Of a stretch of 64,000 bases of DNA, positions 7,912 to 17,669 are shown one piece after another. Positions within the stretch are counted from its first letter, which is position 1. Each line of letters opens with the position of its first letter. Source of the DNA: Listeria monocytogenes (GTDB lineage Bacteria; Bacillota; Bacilli; Lactobacillales; Listeriaceae); contig NZ_CP054041.1 in the NCBI RefSeq assembly GCF_013282665.1, positions 248,001-312,000 on the forward strand. The letters run 5' to 3'. A program made the translations under genes and the position numbers. Below the pieces are notes generated by a model. That model worked only from the letters and a program-made list of their open reading frames with translations, was not told the DNA's origin and did no database searches.

Positions 7912-8631
7912 TCACCCTTTTCTTTTTTCAAGCCAGTCGTATAAAGGAATCGAGCCTGCGCTTTTTTTCACTTCTGTTTGGTTAATTGGTTGACTTGTGC
8001 GACCATTTTGATGAAATTCTTCTGCTACACGTTTAGCATCTTCTATTGTCTTAACACCTTGTTTCGACCAATTAAGCAGAATTCTATCAATATAGCGGAA
8101 ATTCAATTTTTGCGAAATAACCGCTTCTTTTAGAGCTTCTTTGATTAAATCTGGGCTCGTCCTATCTTGCTCCACCCATGCAGATAGCATTTCCGCTTCC
8201 ATTGGAGAAAGTGGTCTGCCAAACTCAGCTTCGAATAAACTATATAAATTGGTTTGTTTCGTTAACTCTTTTTCCTGCTTACTATCAGCTTCTTTATTTT
8301 CATATAAAGCGACTAATTTGCCCCATAGTGGCGCTAAATTATATTGTTCGGAAATCATTCGTGAATTATCTTGGCTTTGTTCGATAGCAATCACTCCTTT
8401 TTTCAAGAGCGAATCCATCGTTTTAATGGTTTCTTCGAGCGGAAGTGTGGTTCTATTCGTTAACATTTCCATCGACGGGAAAAATTCTGCCTCTGCTGCG
8501 AAGGATTGAATTTGAAGTAAAAGTACCAGTTCTATTTCGTTTAAACCAATGGTTGCATAGTTTTTCACTAGCACTTGCGGCAATGTCACTTGTCCTTCCG
8601 CCATCCATTTTTCAAGAATTTTTGGATTCAT
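7912..8631 (-). CDS. dnaD: Primosomal replication protein DnaD
   Basis: 239 residues. DnaD remodels DNA and helps load the replicative helicase at oriC and at restarted forks in Firmicutes, together with DnaA/PriA, DnaB and DnaI. The N-terminal winged-helix oligomerisation domain (about 1-95) contains TIGLNEIELVLLLQI. The C-terminal DnaD domain (about 130-210) has FEAEFGRPLSPMEAEML and RYIDRILLNWSKQGVKTIEDA; the YxxxILxxW signature binds DNA. ATG 8631 is chosen over an in-frame GTG at 8640 because GAGGTG at that GTG is the ribosome-binding site. It heads the dnaD-nth-ypoC unit and has its own extended -10 promoter. Confidence 0.94.
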   Translation of the reverse strand: MNPKILEKWMAEGQVTLPQVLVKNYATIGLNEIELVLLLQIQSFAAEAEFFPSMEMLTNRTTLPLEETIKTMDSLLKKGVIAIEQSQDNSRMISEQYNLAPLWGKLVALYENKEADSKQEKELTKQTNLYSLFEAEFGRPLSPMEAEMLSAWVEQDRTSPDLIKEALKEAVISQKLNFRYIDRILLNWSKQGVKTIEDAKRVAEEFHQNGRTSQPINQTEVKKSAGSIPLYDWLEKRKG

Positions 8632-8651
8632 ATTAAACACCTCACTACAAA

Positions 8652-8660
8652 ATTATAACA
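8652..8660 (-). promoter_or_regulatory. Extended -10 promoter candidate for dnaD
   Basis: The minus strand reads TGTTATAAT 21 bases before the dnaD ATG, a perfect extended -10. The -35 region is weak. It lies after the asnS terminator, so dnaD-nth-ypoC needs its own promoter. Confidence 0.55.
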
Positions 8661-8737
8661 TGGTTTTCGAGGGAAAAATATAAAAGTACTGCTAAAATCA
8701 TGAAATCGAGTGGAAAAGCTCATTTTCACCTTCCAAC

Positions 8738-8774
8738 TAAAAAAAGGGTAGCCAATTAAATTGGCTACCCTTTT
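8738..8774 (-). terminator. Intrinsic terminator after asnS
   Basis: GGGTAGCCAAT pairs with ATTGGCTACCC (stem about 11 bp, loop TTA), followed on the minus strand by a run of seven T. It ends the dinG-side operon after asnS. Confidence 0.9.
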
Positions 8775-8778
8775 CAAC

Positions 8779-10071
8779 TTATGGATATAGACGATTTAAC
8801 AAACGTGGGAACGGAATGGTTTCGCGTACATGTTCTGTACCTGAAATCCAAGCAACTGTACGTTCTAATCCAAGTCCGAAACCAGAATGTGGTACGGAGC
8901 CATAACGAGCTAAGTCAAGGTACCAACTATAGGCTTCTTGATCCAAGTCAAAATCTTCCATTCTCGCTTGAAGTGTTTCTAAATCGTGAATACGTTCTGA
9001 TCCGCCGATAATTTCTCCGTAACCTTCTGGAGCAATCATATCAGCACATAAAACCACTTGATCGTTTTCTGGATCTTCCGGCATATAAAACGGTTTAATT
9101 GCTTTTGGATAATGTGTAATGAAAACTGGTTTTTCGAAGCTGTCTGCAATTGCTGTTTCATGTGGTGCCCCGAAGTCATCTCCCCAAACAATATCATCAA
9201 AGCCTAATTCGTGTAAACGTTCAATCGCTTCTGTATAAGTAATACGTGGGAACGGTGCAACCATTTTTTCTAAATGACTCACATCACGACCAAGACGATC
9301 TAGTTCTAAGCGACAGTTATCAAGTACTGCTTTTACTAGGAAAGCTACATAGTTTTCTTGTACTTGTAAGCTATCTTCTAATTTGTAAAACGCCATTTCT
9401 GGTTCAATCATCCAGAATTCAATTAAGTGACGGCGTGTTTTTGATTTTTCAGCACGGAAAGTTGGACCGAATGAGAATACTTTACCGAAAGCCATAGCTG
9501 CAGCTTCCATGTATAATTGCCCACTTTGAGAAAGGAAAGCATCTTCTTCAAAATATTTCGTATGGAAAAGTTCGGTTGTTCCTTCTGGTGCACTGCCAGT
9601 TAAGATTGGTGGATCGATTTTTAGGAATCCTTCTTTATTGAAAAATTCATAGCTAGCGCGGATAATTTCGTTACGGATTTTCATAATCGCGTGTTGACGA
9701 TTAGAACGTAGCCATAAATGACGGTGGTCCATTAAAAATTCCGTGCCGTGCTCTTTCGGTGTAATCGGATAATCATGTGACTCGCTAATTACTTCCACAC
9801 CAGATACAGCCATTTCATACCCAAATGGTGAACGAGTATCTTCATTAATAATCCCTGTTACAAATAAACTTGTTTCTTGCGTTAAAGCTTTAGCAGTTGC
9901 AAAAATATCATCGCCAACTTCTGCTTTTACGACAACGCCTTGCATAAATCCTGTCCCATCACGTAATTGTAAGAAAGCAATTTTACCACTTGAACGCTTA
10001 TTCGCAAGCCACGCTCCAATTGTTACTTCTTTTCCGACAAATTCGGATGCTTGATTGATTGTAATTTTCAC
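8779..10071 (-). CDS. asnS: Asparaginyl-tRNA synthetase
   Basis: 430 residues, class IIb aminoacyl-tRNA synthetase. The N-terminal OB-fold anticodon-binding domain (about 1-105) includes [21 protein letters not shown]. The catalytic core has motif 2, [16 protein letters not shown], and motif 3, [12 protein letters not shown]. The AsnRS rather than AspRS identity rests on length, lack of the bacterial AspRS insertion and synteny with B. subtilis asnS. It lies 13 bases after aspB. The start ATG at 10071 follows GGGAGTGTAGACAAG. It ends at a strong terminator. Confidence 0.96.
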   Translation of the reverse strand: MKITINQASEFVGKEVTIGAWLANKRSSGKIAFLQLRDGTGFMQGVVVKAEVGDDIFATAKALTQETSLFVTGIINEDTRSPFGYEMAVSGVEVISESHDYPITPKEHGTEFLMDHRHLWLRSNRQHAIMKIRNEIIRASYEFFNKEGFLKIDPPILTGSAPEGTTELFHTKYFEEDAFLSQSGQLYMEAAAMAFGKVFSFGPTFRAEKSKTRRHLIEFWMIEPEMAFYKLEDSLQVQENYVAFLVKAVLDNCRLELDRLGRDVSHLEKMVAPFPRITYTEAIERLHELGFDDIVWGDDFGAPHETAIADSFEKPVFITHYPKAIKPFYMPEDPENDQVVLCADMIAPEGYGEIIGGSERIHDLETLQARMEDFDLDQEAYSWYLDLARYGSVPHSGFGLGLERTVAWISGTEHVRETIPFPRLLNRLYP

Positions 10072-10084
10072 TTGTCTACACTCC

Positions 10085-11266
10085 CTATTTCATAAAACTT
10101 TTGATTCGATTTATAGCTTCTTGGAATAAGTCTGGATTTGTTGCATAAGAAAGGCGTATATAATCGGGCATTCCGAATCCTGAGCCTGGAATGACGGCTA
10201 CTTTCGCTTCTTCTAAAAGAGCTGCTACAAAAGCATCTACATCCTGAAAACCTTTTTTATGTGCCGCTTCTTTTACTTCAATAAAGAAATAAAAGGCGCC
10301 ATCTGGTTTTTTCGGTTTAAAACCTGGAATGCTACTTAGTTCTGGATAAAAGCGTTCCATTCGTTCTTCAAAAGCTTGGTACATTTTTTCTGGAACTTCT
10401 TGGCTACCAACGTATGCTTCTAGTGCAGCATACTGGGCATTAGCGGTTGGATTACTTGTTAAATGATCCGCTAACTTACTCATTCCAGCAATGATTTCTT
10501 TATTTGCAGCTGCGTAACCAATACGCCAGCCTGTCATTGAATATGCTTTAGAAACACCATTAATAACAATGGTTAAATCATACAAACGATCACTCAAACT
10601 CGCGATAGAGACTAAATCGGCTTTGTTCCCGTAGTATAATTTTTCGTATATTTCATCAGATAAAATGTAAATCTGATGTTTTTCAGCAACTTCACCAATA
10701 GCAATAAGCTCCTCTTTTGTATAGCACATACCAGAAGGGTTATTGGGTGAATTTAAAACGATTGCTTTTGTTTTTTTCGTGATAGCTTTTTCAAAATTCG
10801 CTGCAGAAATTTTGAAATCCGCGTCAAAACTAGTTTCTACAAAAACAGGAATACCACCTGCTAATTTGACTTGTTCGGGATATGTTACCCAATATGGAAC
10901 CGGAATAATGACTTCATCGCCTGGATCTAAAATCGTTTGAAATGCAGAGTATAGCACATGTTTAGCTCCTGTACCCACAAAAATTTGGCTCGTATCGTAG
11001 TGTAAGAACTGATCTTTTTGGAGCTTATCAACAATCGCTTGTTTTAGCTCGATGATTCCACTTGAAGGAGTATATTTGGTGAATCCTTTGTTCATGGACT
11101 CAATTGCGGCATCAATAATGTTCTGCGGGGTGTTGAAGTCTGGTTCCCCAGCACCTAAGCCGATGACATCAATTCCTTCTTGTTTCATTTGTTTTGCTTT
11201 AGCCGTAATCGCAAGTGTAGGCGACGGGGCTACTCCTTTGACACGTTTTGATAACGGTAAGTCCAT
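10085..11266 (-). CDS. aspB: Class I aspartate aminotransferase
   Basis: 393 residues. A PLP-dependent enzyme interconverting aspartate and oxaloacetate with glutamate/2-oxoglutarate. The fold-type I motifs are present: [12 protein letters not shown] (PLP-phosphate region), [10 protein letters not shown], and [15 protein letters not shown] with the Schiff-base lysine. The C-terminal Arg that binds the substrate carboxylate fits DYIRLSYAT. It belongs to subgroup Ib, like B. subtilis AspB. It sits between ypmB and asnS: aspartate made here feeds asparagine and lysine synthesis, and dapB is encoded 9 kb away. GGAGGGAATAAA precedes the ATG. Confidence 0.94.
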   Translation of the reverse strand: MDLPLSKRVKGVAPSPTLAITAKAKQMKQEGIDVIGLGAGEPDFNTPQNIIDAAIESMNKGFTKYTPSSGIIELKQAIVDKLQKDQFLHYDTSQIFVGTGAKHVLYSAFQTILDPGDEVIIPVPYWVTYPEQVKLAGGIPVFVETSFDADFKISAANFEKAITKKTKAIVLNSPNNPSGMCYTKEELIAIGEVAEKHQIYILSDEIYEKLYYGNKADLVSIASLSDRLYDLTIVINGVSKAYSMTGWRIGYAAANKEIIAGMSKLADHLTSNPTANAQYAALEAYVGSQEVPEKMYQAFEERMERFYPELSSIPGFKPKKPDGAFYFFIEVKEAAHKKGFQDVDAFVAALLEEAKVAVIPGSGFGMPDYIRLSYATNPDLFQEAINRIKSFMK

Positions 11267-11288
11267 TTTATTCCCTCCTCCAATTTAG

Positions 11289-11810
11289 TTACAAGTTTTC
11301 AATCTCTCTGTACCATTCACCTGTCTCAAAGTTAATGTCAAAGTAGTTTAGCTTGTCATTCTTATCTAAGTAAGCAACTTCCCAAATAGGCGTTTCTTTT
11401 TCCATGCCTAAATTCACATGTAAAATTTTCTTTGGATTCTTTTCTTTTGTGACTTTATCGAGTGCTTGTTGTTTTGTAATGCCATCAGATGCGAATTTAA
11501 CATAGACTTTATCGGATTTTTTCTTTGGGACCCAAACAATAATATTTTGATTCTTACTATTCTTACCAGTCAATACGTAGTACACTTCTTTTGGACCATT
11601 GTATAGATAAAATTGATCTGTTGTTTTTAAATCAACTTGGCCACTTATTCGATCTAAGGCTTCTGTTTCTGCATTGGTTACTGGTTTTTCTGCATATCTG
11701 ATGTACAGAAAAGTTGCCACGATAAGCACAATAATTATGCCGAGAATAATCGCTATCCATTTGCCAATCTTACGCTTAGGTTTTCTATTTCGCAAAGTAA
11801 TCTCGCTCAT
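11289..11810 (-). CDS. ypmB: YpmB-like membrane-anchored protein (DUF5590)
   Basis: 173 residues from the preferred ATG. The N-terminus has basic residues (RNRKPKRKIGKW), then one membrane segment (about residues 18-37, IAIILGIIIVLIVATFLYI). An extracytoplasmic PepSY-like domain follows, ending WEVAYLDKNDKLNYFDINFETGEWYREI. The function is unknown. The frame is open up to 11873, but a promoter -10 lies at 11872-11877, so the ATG at 11810 is the first usable in-frame start. Its ribosome-binding site is weak, so the start is uncertain. It is co-transcribed with aspB and asnS. Confidence 0.75.
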   Translation of the reverse strand: MSEITLRNRKPKRKIGKWIAIILGIIIVLIVATFLYIRYAEKPVTNAETEALDRISGQVDLKTTDQFYLYNGPKEVYYVLTGKNSKNQNIIVWVPKKKSDKVYVKFASDGITKQQALDKVTKEKNPKKILHVNLGMEKETPIWEVAYLDKNDKLNYFDINFETGEWYREIENL

Positions 11811-11871
11811 TTCTATTTCTAAATTACCGGAATTCGACCGGCGATATGCATTTTCATTTTCGCATAGATAC

Positions 11872-11900
11872 ATTATAGCAATAGCCGCCTAAGATTTGAA
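11872..11900 (-). promoter_or_regulatory. Sigma-A promoter candidate for ypmB-aspB-asnS
   Basis: Minus strand: -35 TTCAAA (11900-11895), 17-base spacer, and -10 TATAAT (11877-11872), which also has TG one base upstream. It lies just after the end of dinG, giving a leader of about 55 nt to the ypmB ATG. Confidence 0.65.
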
Positions 11901-11917
11901 GTCATATCAGGAAAAAT

Positions 11918-14704
11918 TTAACCTTCCTTAAAGAATTCACTCACTTCCTCTAATAAATCAGCCTGTTTCCCTTTTAAAATTGGTGCACTTGGGATTGATT
12001 CCAAAAATGCTTTTCCAAATTTTGTCGTATCGACTCGGTTGTCAAAAACAAATACAATTCCACGGTCAGATTCTCTTCTAATTAACCGACCAAAACCTTG
12101 CTTAAATCGCAGGACAGCTTCCGGTAAAGAATAGGTTTGGAAGGCATTCTCCCCGCGTTCTTTGCGAAGGGATATTTGTGCTTTCGTATAAGGATCATCC
12201 ATCGGTGCGAATGGTAATCTAACAATGACTAAACAAGACAAATCTTCTCCTGGGATATCAATTCCTTCCCAAAAACTTGTTGTCCCAAGTAAAATGGCCT
12301 TATCAAACATTTGAAACTGTTTTGTTAGTCGTGCCGCACTTCCCGCCGAAACGCCTTGCGCTAGAAGGACATACTCTTCTAAGGATTTCTCCTTTTTCAT
12401 GTGATAATACGTTTTTTGTAACATATCAGAGGCGGTGAAAAGAACGAGCATCCGTCCATTCGTTTTCACTGCTATGTGGCGAATATATTTTGCAAGTTCC
12501 GCGGTGTATCGCTCAATTGGCGTATCTTTAATTGGCGGCATATCATCTGGAATCATCACTCGCGCATTTTCTTTATAATCAAAGGGCGAAGGAATGCGTT
12601 TTTCCATGATTTGTTCTTCTTCCAGACCGAGACTTTTTCGTAAATAATCAAATTTCCCTTTTACCGTTAAAGTTGCGGAAGTCATGATGACACTTTCTTT
12701 TTTGGCAAAAAATTCTTTTCCTAGCGTAGGCTCCACTTCCATCAAGACAGCTTTTAGACGAATGCTAGAAATAGAATGATTTTTGTCAGCTTGTAAATAA
12801 ATGGTCAAAATAGGCGATTTTTTATGCAGCATTTGCTCCAACTGCTTCACCATATTCTGCCAATCAAGTAAAAAGGCATACATTTCTTCTAAAAAGGCAC
12901 TTTCTGCCTCACCTAGTTCATTTTCTTCTTGTTTCCCTTGTTCTAACAATGTTTCCATATTTTTTTCGGACTCTTTCAGCAAATATAATACTTTTTCAGC
13001 AGCGTAATAAACCTGGTCATTCCAAGCATCTTTTTCACTGTTTTCTACTAAGACAACTTCTTGTAAATTTTTACGTGCGAAGTTTAACTGCATTTTCAGA
13101 AGACCAAAAAATTCTTCCACTGCATCACTTAACTTCATTGCCGCAATATCTAAATCATATAAACTATCTGCTTCTGGAAAGGCCATTGCAAGCCTCGTGA
13201 GAAGGGAATATTTTTCTAATGAGCCTAGCTGATTTAAAAAATATTTTATTTTTCGGTAAGACAGAACAAAACTTCCTTGCATACGAGCACTATCCGCAAA
13301 ATGATGGGCCTCATCAATTACTGCAAAAGCATACTTAGGCAATGTTTCTCTTCCCGAAAAATGGTCATTTAAAAGTAGTGCGTGATTCACAATGACTAAA
13401 TCTGCATTTTTGGCTTGCTTGATGTTGAATTTATAGAAATCATGTGCGAGCCAAGGATCATGTTTTTCAGATAAAAACCAGCCTGTGTGCTTCATCCGAT
13501 TCCAGAATAATTCCCCGCCGCTAGATAAGTTCACTTCATCAATATCACCAGTCGTTGTTTCCGTTAGCCATACGAGTAATTTGAGCTTTGTCACAACTAC
13601 ATCGTATTGTGTATCGACTTCTTGAAGCAACTGCTCAAACTTAAACAAATTCAAATAATGATCGCGCCCTTTTAGTAAGCTTGCTTTCACTTTGAATCCT
13701 GTTAATTTCGTTAAAAGTGGCACATCTTTTTCGAACAATTGCGCTTGAAGCAAATTGGTGTATGTACTAATAACTACCGGTAATTCGGCTTGTTTCGCTT
13801 GGTAAATAGCAGGCAAAAAGTAGCCTAACGATTTCCCAATCCCTGTTCCCGCTTCAATCAAAGCATGCTTCCCTGATTTCATCGCTTGGAAAACTAAATT
13901 CATCATTTCAAATTGACCACTTCTTGCATAAAGTGGGGCTCCAGCTTTTTTGAATAGTGCCATTTTAGCTTCGTCCGTTTCAGGAAATTCAAGTAAATCT
14001 GCTCTACTATATGTGGGCTTTTCAATTTCTTTTTTGCGAATAACAAGACCACGATGTTCTACAAAAGCAGGATCAAGTAGTTTGTTTTCTCGTTCTTTTC
14101 GCATTTCTATTTCAAATAACAGTTCAGGTAAATAGCTTTTTAGGCTGCCAGAAATGGTTGTCATTTGACGGATGACAGGTAGTGGTAAGTTTTCTAGCTT
14201 CTTTAACAGAAGTAGTAATAAATCTGCTGTTACTTCCGCATCGCTATCCGCACGGTGTGGTTTATCGTGTCCAAGATTAAATTCGTCGGATAAGTCTTGG
14301 AGTTTATAACTATCGATGCCCGGATACATAATTCTAGCTAATTCCACAGTATCGAGTTTTTTCATTTTACCAAGTGAAATTCCTGCACGTGTCATTTCTC
14401 GTTCTAAAAATGTCCAGTCAAATGACACATTATGTGCCACAAAGATAGTATCTTCGAGTAACCCCGCGATAATTGGCGCTACATCTTCAAACAATGGTGC
14501 ATTTTTAACGTCTTTTGGGGAGATTCCCGTTAATTCTTGAATAAAAGCAGGGATTGGTTTTTCTGGATTTAAAAATGTTGTGTAGGTTTCCAGACGTTTT
14601 CCTGATTCAACAAAGCAAGCAGCGAACTGGATAATCCGGTCCTCTCGTGAAGCTTGATTTCCTGTTGTTTCTAAATCGACGACTATATAGCGTTTCTGTT
14701 TCAT
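11918..14704 (-). CDS. dinG: DinG-type helicase with N-terminal 3'-5' exonuclease domain
   Basis: 928 residues. The N-terminal DEDDh exonuclease domain (about 1-165) has YIVVDLETTG and VAHNVSFDWTFLEREM; HRADSDAEVTADLLL carries the later His and Asp. A superfamily-2 XPD/DinG-like helicase follows, with Walker A EAGTGIGKSLGY, DEAH in VIDEAHHFAD, and the late motif FKQGFGRLIRRESDRG. E. coli DinG is an iron-sulphur helicase, but Firmicute DinG carries an exonuclease domain and no clear four-cysteine cluster; none is visible here. A GTG at 14713 is in frame, but AGAGGTGG overlaps it and favours the ATG at 14704. The gene stands between panD and ypmB. Confidence 0.92.
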   Translation of the reverse strand: MKQKRYIVVDLETTGNQASREDRIIQFAACFVESGKRLETYTTFLNPEKPIPAFIQELTGISPKDVKNAPLFEDVAPIIAGLLEDTIFVAHNVSFDWTFLEREMTRAGISLGKMKKLDTVELARIMYPGIDSYKLQDLSDEFNLGHDKPHRADSDAEVTADLLLLLLKKLENLPLPVIRQMTTISGSLKSYLPELLFEIEMRKERENKLLDPAFVEHRGLVIRKKEIEKPTYSRADLLEFPETDEAKMALFKKAGAPLYARSGQFEMMNLVFQAMKSGKHALIEAGTGIGKSLGYFLPAIYQAKQAELPVVISTYTNLLQAQLFEKDVPLLTKLTGFKVKASLLKGRDHYLNLFKFEQLLQEVDTQYDVVVTKLKLLVWLTETTTGDIDEVNLSSGGELFWNRMKHTGWFLSEKHDPWLAHDFYKFNIKQAKNADLVIVNHALLLNDHFSGRETLPKYAFAVIDEAHHFADSARMQGSFVLSYRKIKYFLNQLGSLEKYSLLTRLAMAFPEADSLYDLDIAAMKLSDAVEEFFGLLKMQLNFARKNLQEVVLVENSEKDAWNDQVYYAAEKVLYLLKESEKNMETLLEQGKQEENELGEAESAFLEEMYAFLLDWQNMVKQLEQMLHKKSPILTIYLQADKNHSISSIRLKAVLMEVEPTLGKEFFAKKESVIMTSATLTVKGKFDYLRKSLGLEEEQIMEKRIPSPFDYKENARVMIPDDMPPIKDTPIERYTAELAKYIRHIAVKTNGRMLVLFTASDMLQKTYYHMKKEKSLEEYVLLAQGVSAGSAARLTKQFQMFDKAILLGTTSFWEGIDIPGEDLSCLVIVRLPFAPMDDPYTKAQISLRKERGENAFQTYSLPEAVLRFKQGFGRLIRRESDRGIVFVFDNRVDTTKFGKAFLESIPSAPILKGKQADLLEEVSEFFKEG

Positions 14705-14760
14705 CTGCTCCACCTCTTTCCTTCACTGCTTTTATTCAAAAATAACGATGCAAACAAACG

Positions 14761-14792
14761 AGTAGCTTGAGCAGAAATCTGCTCAAGCTCCC
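14761..14792 (-). terminator. Intrinsic terminator after panD
   Basis: AGCTTGAGCAGA and TCTGCTCAAGCT form a 12-bp perfect stem (14764-14789). A moderately T-rich tract (TACTCGTTTGTTTG) follows on the minus strand. It separates panBCD from dinG. Confidence 0.75.
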
Positions 14793-14800
14793 CGAACTGA

Positions 14801-15184
14801 TTATAAAGTCGTATGCGCTTTTTCTTCTGGAAGAATCATTTCAATATGATTTTTTTCATCTAGAACGACTATTTTGGGTTCATGAGTTTTGGCTTCTTCT
14901 GCCGTAAACATTCCATAGCTCATAATGATGACCACATCACCAACTTGAACATGTCTAGCCGCAGCTCCATTTAGACAAATCACACCACTTCCCGGCTCAC
15001 CTGGGATGATATAGGTTTCAATTCTTGCACCATTATTGTTATTTACAATTTGAACTTTTTCATTTGGAAGCATATCTACCGCCTCTAAAATAGCAGAATC
15101 AATCGTAATACTTCCTACATAATTCAGATTGGCTTCTGTTACAGTCGCTCGGTGAATTTTGCCATTCATCATTGTTCTAAACAT
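14801..15184 (-). CDS. panD: Aspartate 1-decarboxylase (pyruvoyl enzyme)
   Basis: 127 residues. It makes beta-alanine from aspartate for pantothenate. The protein is made as a proenzyme that self-cleaves at Gly-Ser in NYVGSITID (about residues 24-25) to form the pyruvoyl group. [25 protein letters not shown] and [16 protein letters not shown] are family hallmarks. It is the last gene of panB-panC-panD, spaced 3 bases from panC. The ATG at 15184 overlaps the region of the panC stop, with GAGGCGG upstream. Full length, no anomalies. Confidence 0.96.
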   Translation of the reverse strand: MFRTMMNGKIHRATVTEANLNYVGSITIDSAILEAVDMLPNEKVQIVNNNNGARIETYIIPGEPGSGVICLNGAAARHVQVGDVVIIMSYGMFTAEEAKTHEPKIVVLDEKNHIEMILPEEKAHTTL

Positions 15185-15187
15185 TTT

Positions 15188-16045
15188 TTACCGCCTCTTC
15201 ACATTTATTAATTCATTATCAATTAAACGAGCTTTCGAATATTTTACTGCCGCTGCAATGATTATCCCTTTGGACCAGTCTGTTACTGGCGTAAATTCTG
15301 GATATGAATAGAGCGCTAAGTAAGCAATGTTCTCATGGGATGGTTGCTCATTTATTTTATCTGTCATAATTTGAACTATTTTAGCCTCATTTGTTTCCCC
15401 AGACTCAATAAGTTCTCGTCCTAGTTGTAAAGCTTCGTGAATCACTGGTGCTTCTTTTCGTTCTTTTTCTGTTAAATAGACATTTCGTGAACTTTTGGCA
15501 AGTCCATCTGTTTCTCTGACAGTCGCAATGATTCGTAAATTTATAGGGAAAAAGTAGTCTTCAACTAGGCCTGAAACAACGGCAACTTGTTGGGCATCTT
15601 TTTGACCGAAATAAGCGTTATCTGGATTCACTAAATGAAATAGCTTCGTTAAAACCGTTACTACTCCGTCAAAATGACCTTCACGATCAGCGCCATCAAG
15701 TACAGAAACGCGTTTAATCACATGTAATTTCGTTGCTAGTTCGGTTGGATAGATTTCTTCGACTGTAGGTACAAATAAAATGTCCACACCGCCTTCTTCT
15801 GCGAGCTTTGCATCGTGCGCTTCATCTCGAGGATAGGCATCAAAGTCTTCATTCGGACCGAACTGGGTTGGATTGACAAAAACACTCATAACGACAAAAT
15901 CGTTCTCTTTTCTCGCATGGCTGACAAGTGTCATATGTCCTTCATGTAAAAAGCCCATCGTCGGAACGTAACCGATTGTTTTATTCGCTTGTTTTTGCTT
16001 TAAAATAGCTTCTTTGAGCTCTTGTTTATTTCGAATAATTAACAT
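15188..16045 (-). CDS. panC: Pantothenate synthetase
   Basis: 285 residues. It condenses pantoate and beta-alanine with ATP through a pantoyl-adenylate. It is a class I-like nucleotidyltransferase with [15 protein letters not shown] (HIGH-like HEGH) near residues 27-41, [22 protein letters not shown], and the KMSKS-like SSRNVYLT. It sits between panB and panD in one operon with 3-base gaps, implying translational coupling. The order panB-panC-panD followed by dinG matches B. subtilis. Confidence 0.96.
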   Translation of the reverse strand: MLIIRNKQELKEAILKQKQANKTIGYVPTMGFLHEGHMTLVSHARKENDFVVMSVFVNPTQFGPNEDFDAYPRDEAHDAKLAEEGGVDILFVPTVEEIYPTELATKLHVIKRVSVLDGADREGHFDGVVTVLTKLFHLVNPDNAYFGQKDAQQVAVVSGLVEDYFFPINLRIIATVRETDGLAKSSRNVYLTEKERKEAPVIHEALQLGRELIESGETNEAKIVQIMTDKINEQPSHENIAYLALYSYPEFTPVTDWSKGIIIAAAVKYSKARLIDNELINVKRR

Positions 16046-16048
16046 TTG

Positions 16049-16882
16049 CTATTCCCTTCCGTAAAGGCCTTTCAAGTCTTCTTCAGCCATGGTAAAGCTA
16101 TGTTTTACTTCTGGAAACGTCGCGGCTTTTACTTCTTTTACGTAGCTTGCTAGTGCTGGTTCGATTGTTTCATCAATGTCCGCATACGCTTTTACAAATT
16201 TGGCGCGACGACTGATTCCATAACCGATAATATCGTGATACACAAGTACTTGTCCATCTGTTTCTACACCAGCGCCAATACCAATTGTAGGGATAGAAAG
16301 TGCTTTACTTACTTTTTCAGCTAGTTGACGCGGAATTGCTTCAAGGACGATTGCAATCGCTCCTGCTGCTTCTACAGCTAACGCATTATCCATTAACTCT
16401 TGTGCTTCTTGGGCAGATTTAGCACGTACTTTATAGCTTCCAGTTAAGCCAACACTTTGCGGTGTTAAGCCGAGATGTGCGACAACTGGAGCACCTGCTT
16501 CTGTTAGACGAGCAATTTTGTTAACAACTTCCCCTGCTCCTTCTAATTTTACAGCATGAGCGCCACTTTCTTGGATAATCTTCCGTGCATTTTGGATAGT
16601 TTCATCAACTGAACCATGATACGTCATAAACGGCATGTCTGTTACAACAAATGTATCTGGGGCCCCGCGCTTCACGGCTTTTGTATGATGAATCATATCA
16701 TCCATCGTAACTGGTACAGTGGAATCGTAGCCTAATACTACCATTCCAAGTGAATCGCCGACTAAAATCATATCAGCTTCTGCTTGTTCTACATTCTTAG
16801 CAGAAGGATAGTCATACGCGGTTATCATCGTGATTTTCTCACCGTTTTCCTTCATAGCAAAAAAGTCTACAGGTTTCTTCAT
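16049..16882 (-). CDS. panB: 3-methyl-2-oxobutanoate hydroxymethyltransferase
   Basis: 277 residues. It transfers a hydroxymethyl group from 5,10-methylene-tetrahydrofolate to 2-oxoisovalerate, the first committed step to pantoate. It is a TIM barrel with metal-binding motifs [19 protein letters not shown] and the EGA of [22 protein letters not shown] and [14 protein letters not shown] are also conserved. AAAAGGAGC precedes the ATG. It heads panBCD. The 166-bp region upstream holds a short palindrome (ATGGTA/TACCAT around 16969-16995) that could be an operator. Confidence 0.96.
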   Translation of the reverse strand: MKKPVDFFAMKENGEKITMITAYDYPSAKNVEQAEADMILVGDSLGMVVLGYDSTVPVTMDDMIHHTKAVKRGAPDTFVVTDMPFMTYHGSVDETIQNARKIIQESGAHAVKLEGAGEVVNKIARLTEAGAPVVAHLGLTPQSVGLTGSYKVRAKSAQEAQELMDNALAVEAAGAIAIVLEAIPRQLAEKVSKALSIPTIGIGAGVETDGQVLVYHDIIGYGISRRAKFVKAYADIDETIEPALASYVKEVKAATFPEVKHSFTMAEEDLKGLYGRE

Positions 16883-17048
16883 TTTATTAGCTCCTTTTCG
16901 TCCCTGTTAAATTACTTTAATCAAGGCAAAAAACATATTTTTTTAGTAGCGTTAGTATGATCCGTTCATGGTATCATCCATTCATTGCTACCATATGTAT
17001 AATAACATAAATGGATGCTTACTTAAAGTATGTAAATTGAAGAGAGGT

Positions 17049-17522
17049 CTACTCTGAAACCTCTCCACTTACTTTATTCATCCAATTCGTTAATTTCGCC
17101 GGTTCATCTGTTGCTGCATAGGTGGATGCTACTTTTCCATCTTTCAAATAAACCATCGTTGGGACAGAATCAATGTCCATTTTTTCTAAAAGGGCAATCA
17201 TATCATCACGACTCTTTTCGGAGGCTTTATCCGTGTTATAATAAGCCAGTTTTTGGTTTGGTTGTCTTTTTGTAAGTTCTTTCTTTAAAATAGGCTGAAA
17301 TGCTTGGCAATCTTCACAAGTCGGGCGTCCAACATAGACAAAGCCAGTTGTTTTATCGGCCATCTTTTGCTTAAAATCTTTGGTGGAAATGGTTGTCAAA
17401 AAAGAGGCGCTTTCTTTTTCTGTTTGATTCGTTTTCTCTTCTGTTTCTTTTTTATTATCGCCGCAAGCTCCGAGCGTAAGAACTATGGTAATTAAAGTTA
17501 ATAGTACTAGTATTTTTTTCAT
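17049..17522 (-). CDS. Thioredoxin-like lipoprotein
   Basis: 157 residues. The N-terminal lipoprotein signal ends LGAC, with the lipidated Cys at 20, so the protein should be anchored outside the membrane. A short Asn/Lys/Glu-rich tether follows. The thioredoxin-fold domain begins near residue 40 and carries the redox pair CEDC (69-72) in GRPTCEDCQAF and the cis-Pro loop in DSVPTMVYLKDG. This is the bacteriocin-transport-accessory/thioredoxin-lipoprotein type. Possible roles are in disulphide handling of exported proteins. It sits between birA and panB, with a terminator upstream and only a weak hairpin at its own end, so read-through into panBCD is possible. Confidence 0.85.
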   Translation of the reverse strand: MKKILVLLTLITIVLTLGACGDNKKETEEKTNQTEKESASFLTTISTKDFKQKMADKTTGFVYVGRPTCEDCQAFQPILKKELTKRQPNQKLAYYNTDKASEKSRDDMIALLEKMDIDSVPTMVYLKDGKVASTYAATDEPAKLTNWMNKVSGEVSE

Positions 17523-17566
17523 TTAAACAGCTCCTTCCCATTTATTGTACTTGATTTTTCTCAAAA

Positions 17567-17608
17567 AAGAAAAACCCGAAAAAGTGATTTTCACACTATG
17601 TTTTCGAG
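17567..17608 (-). terminator. Intrinsic terminator after birA
   Basis: On the minus strand, CTCGAAAA and TTTTTCGGG pair around an inner AGTG/CACT stem, followed by TTTTTCTTTTTT. It ends the ypjD-dapB-mgsA-cca-birA unit. Confidence 0.65.
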
Positions 17609-17669
17609 TCAAAAGATATGTTTTCAGGTATTTTATTAGGGCTAAAACGTTCTTTTCTATAGTGTTTCG

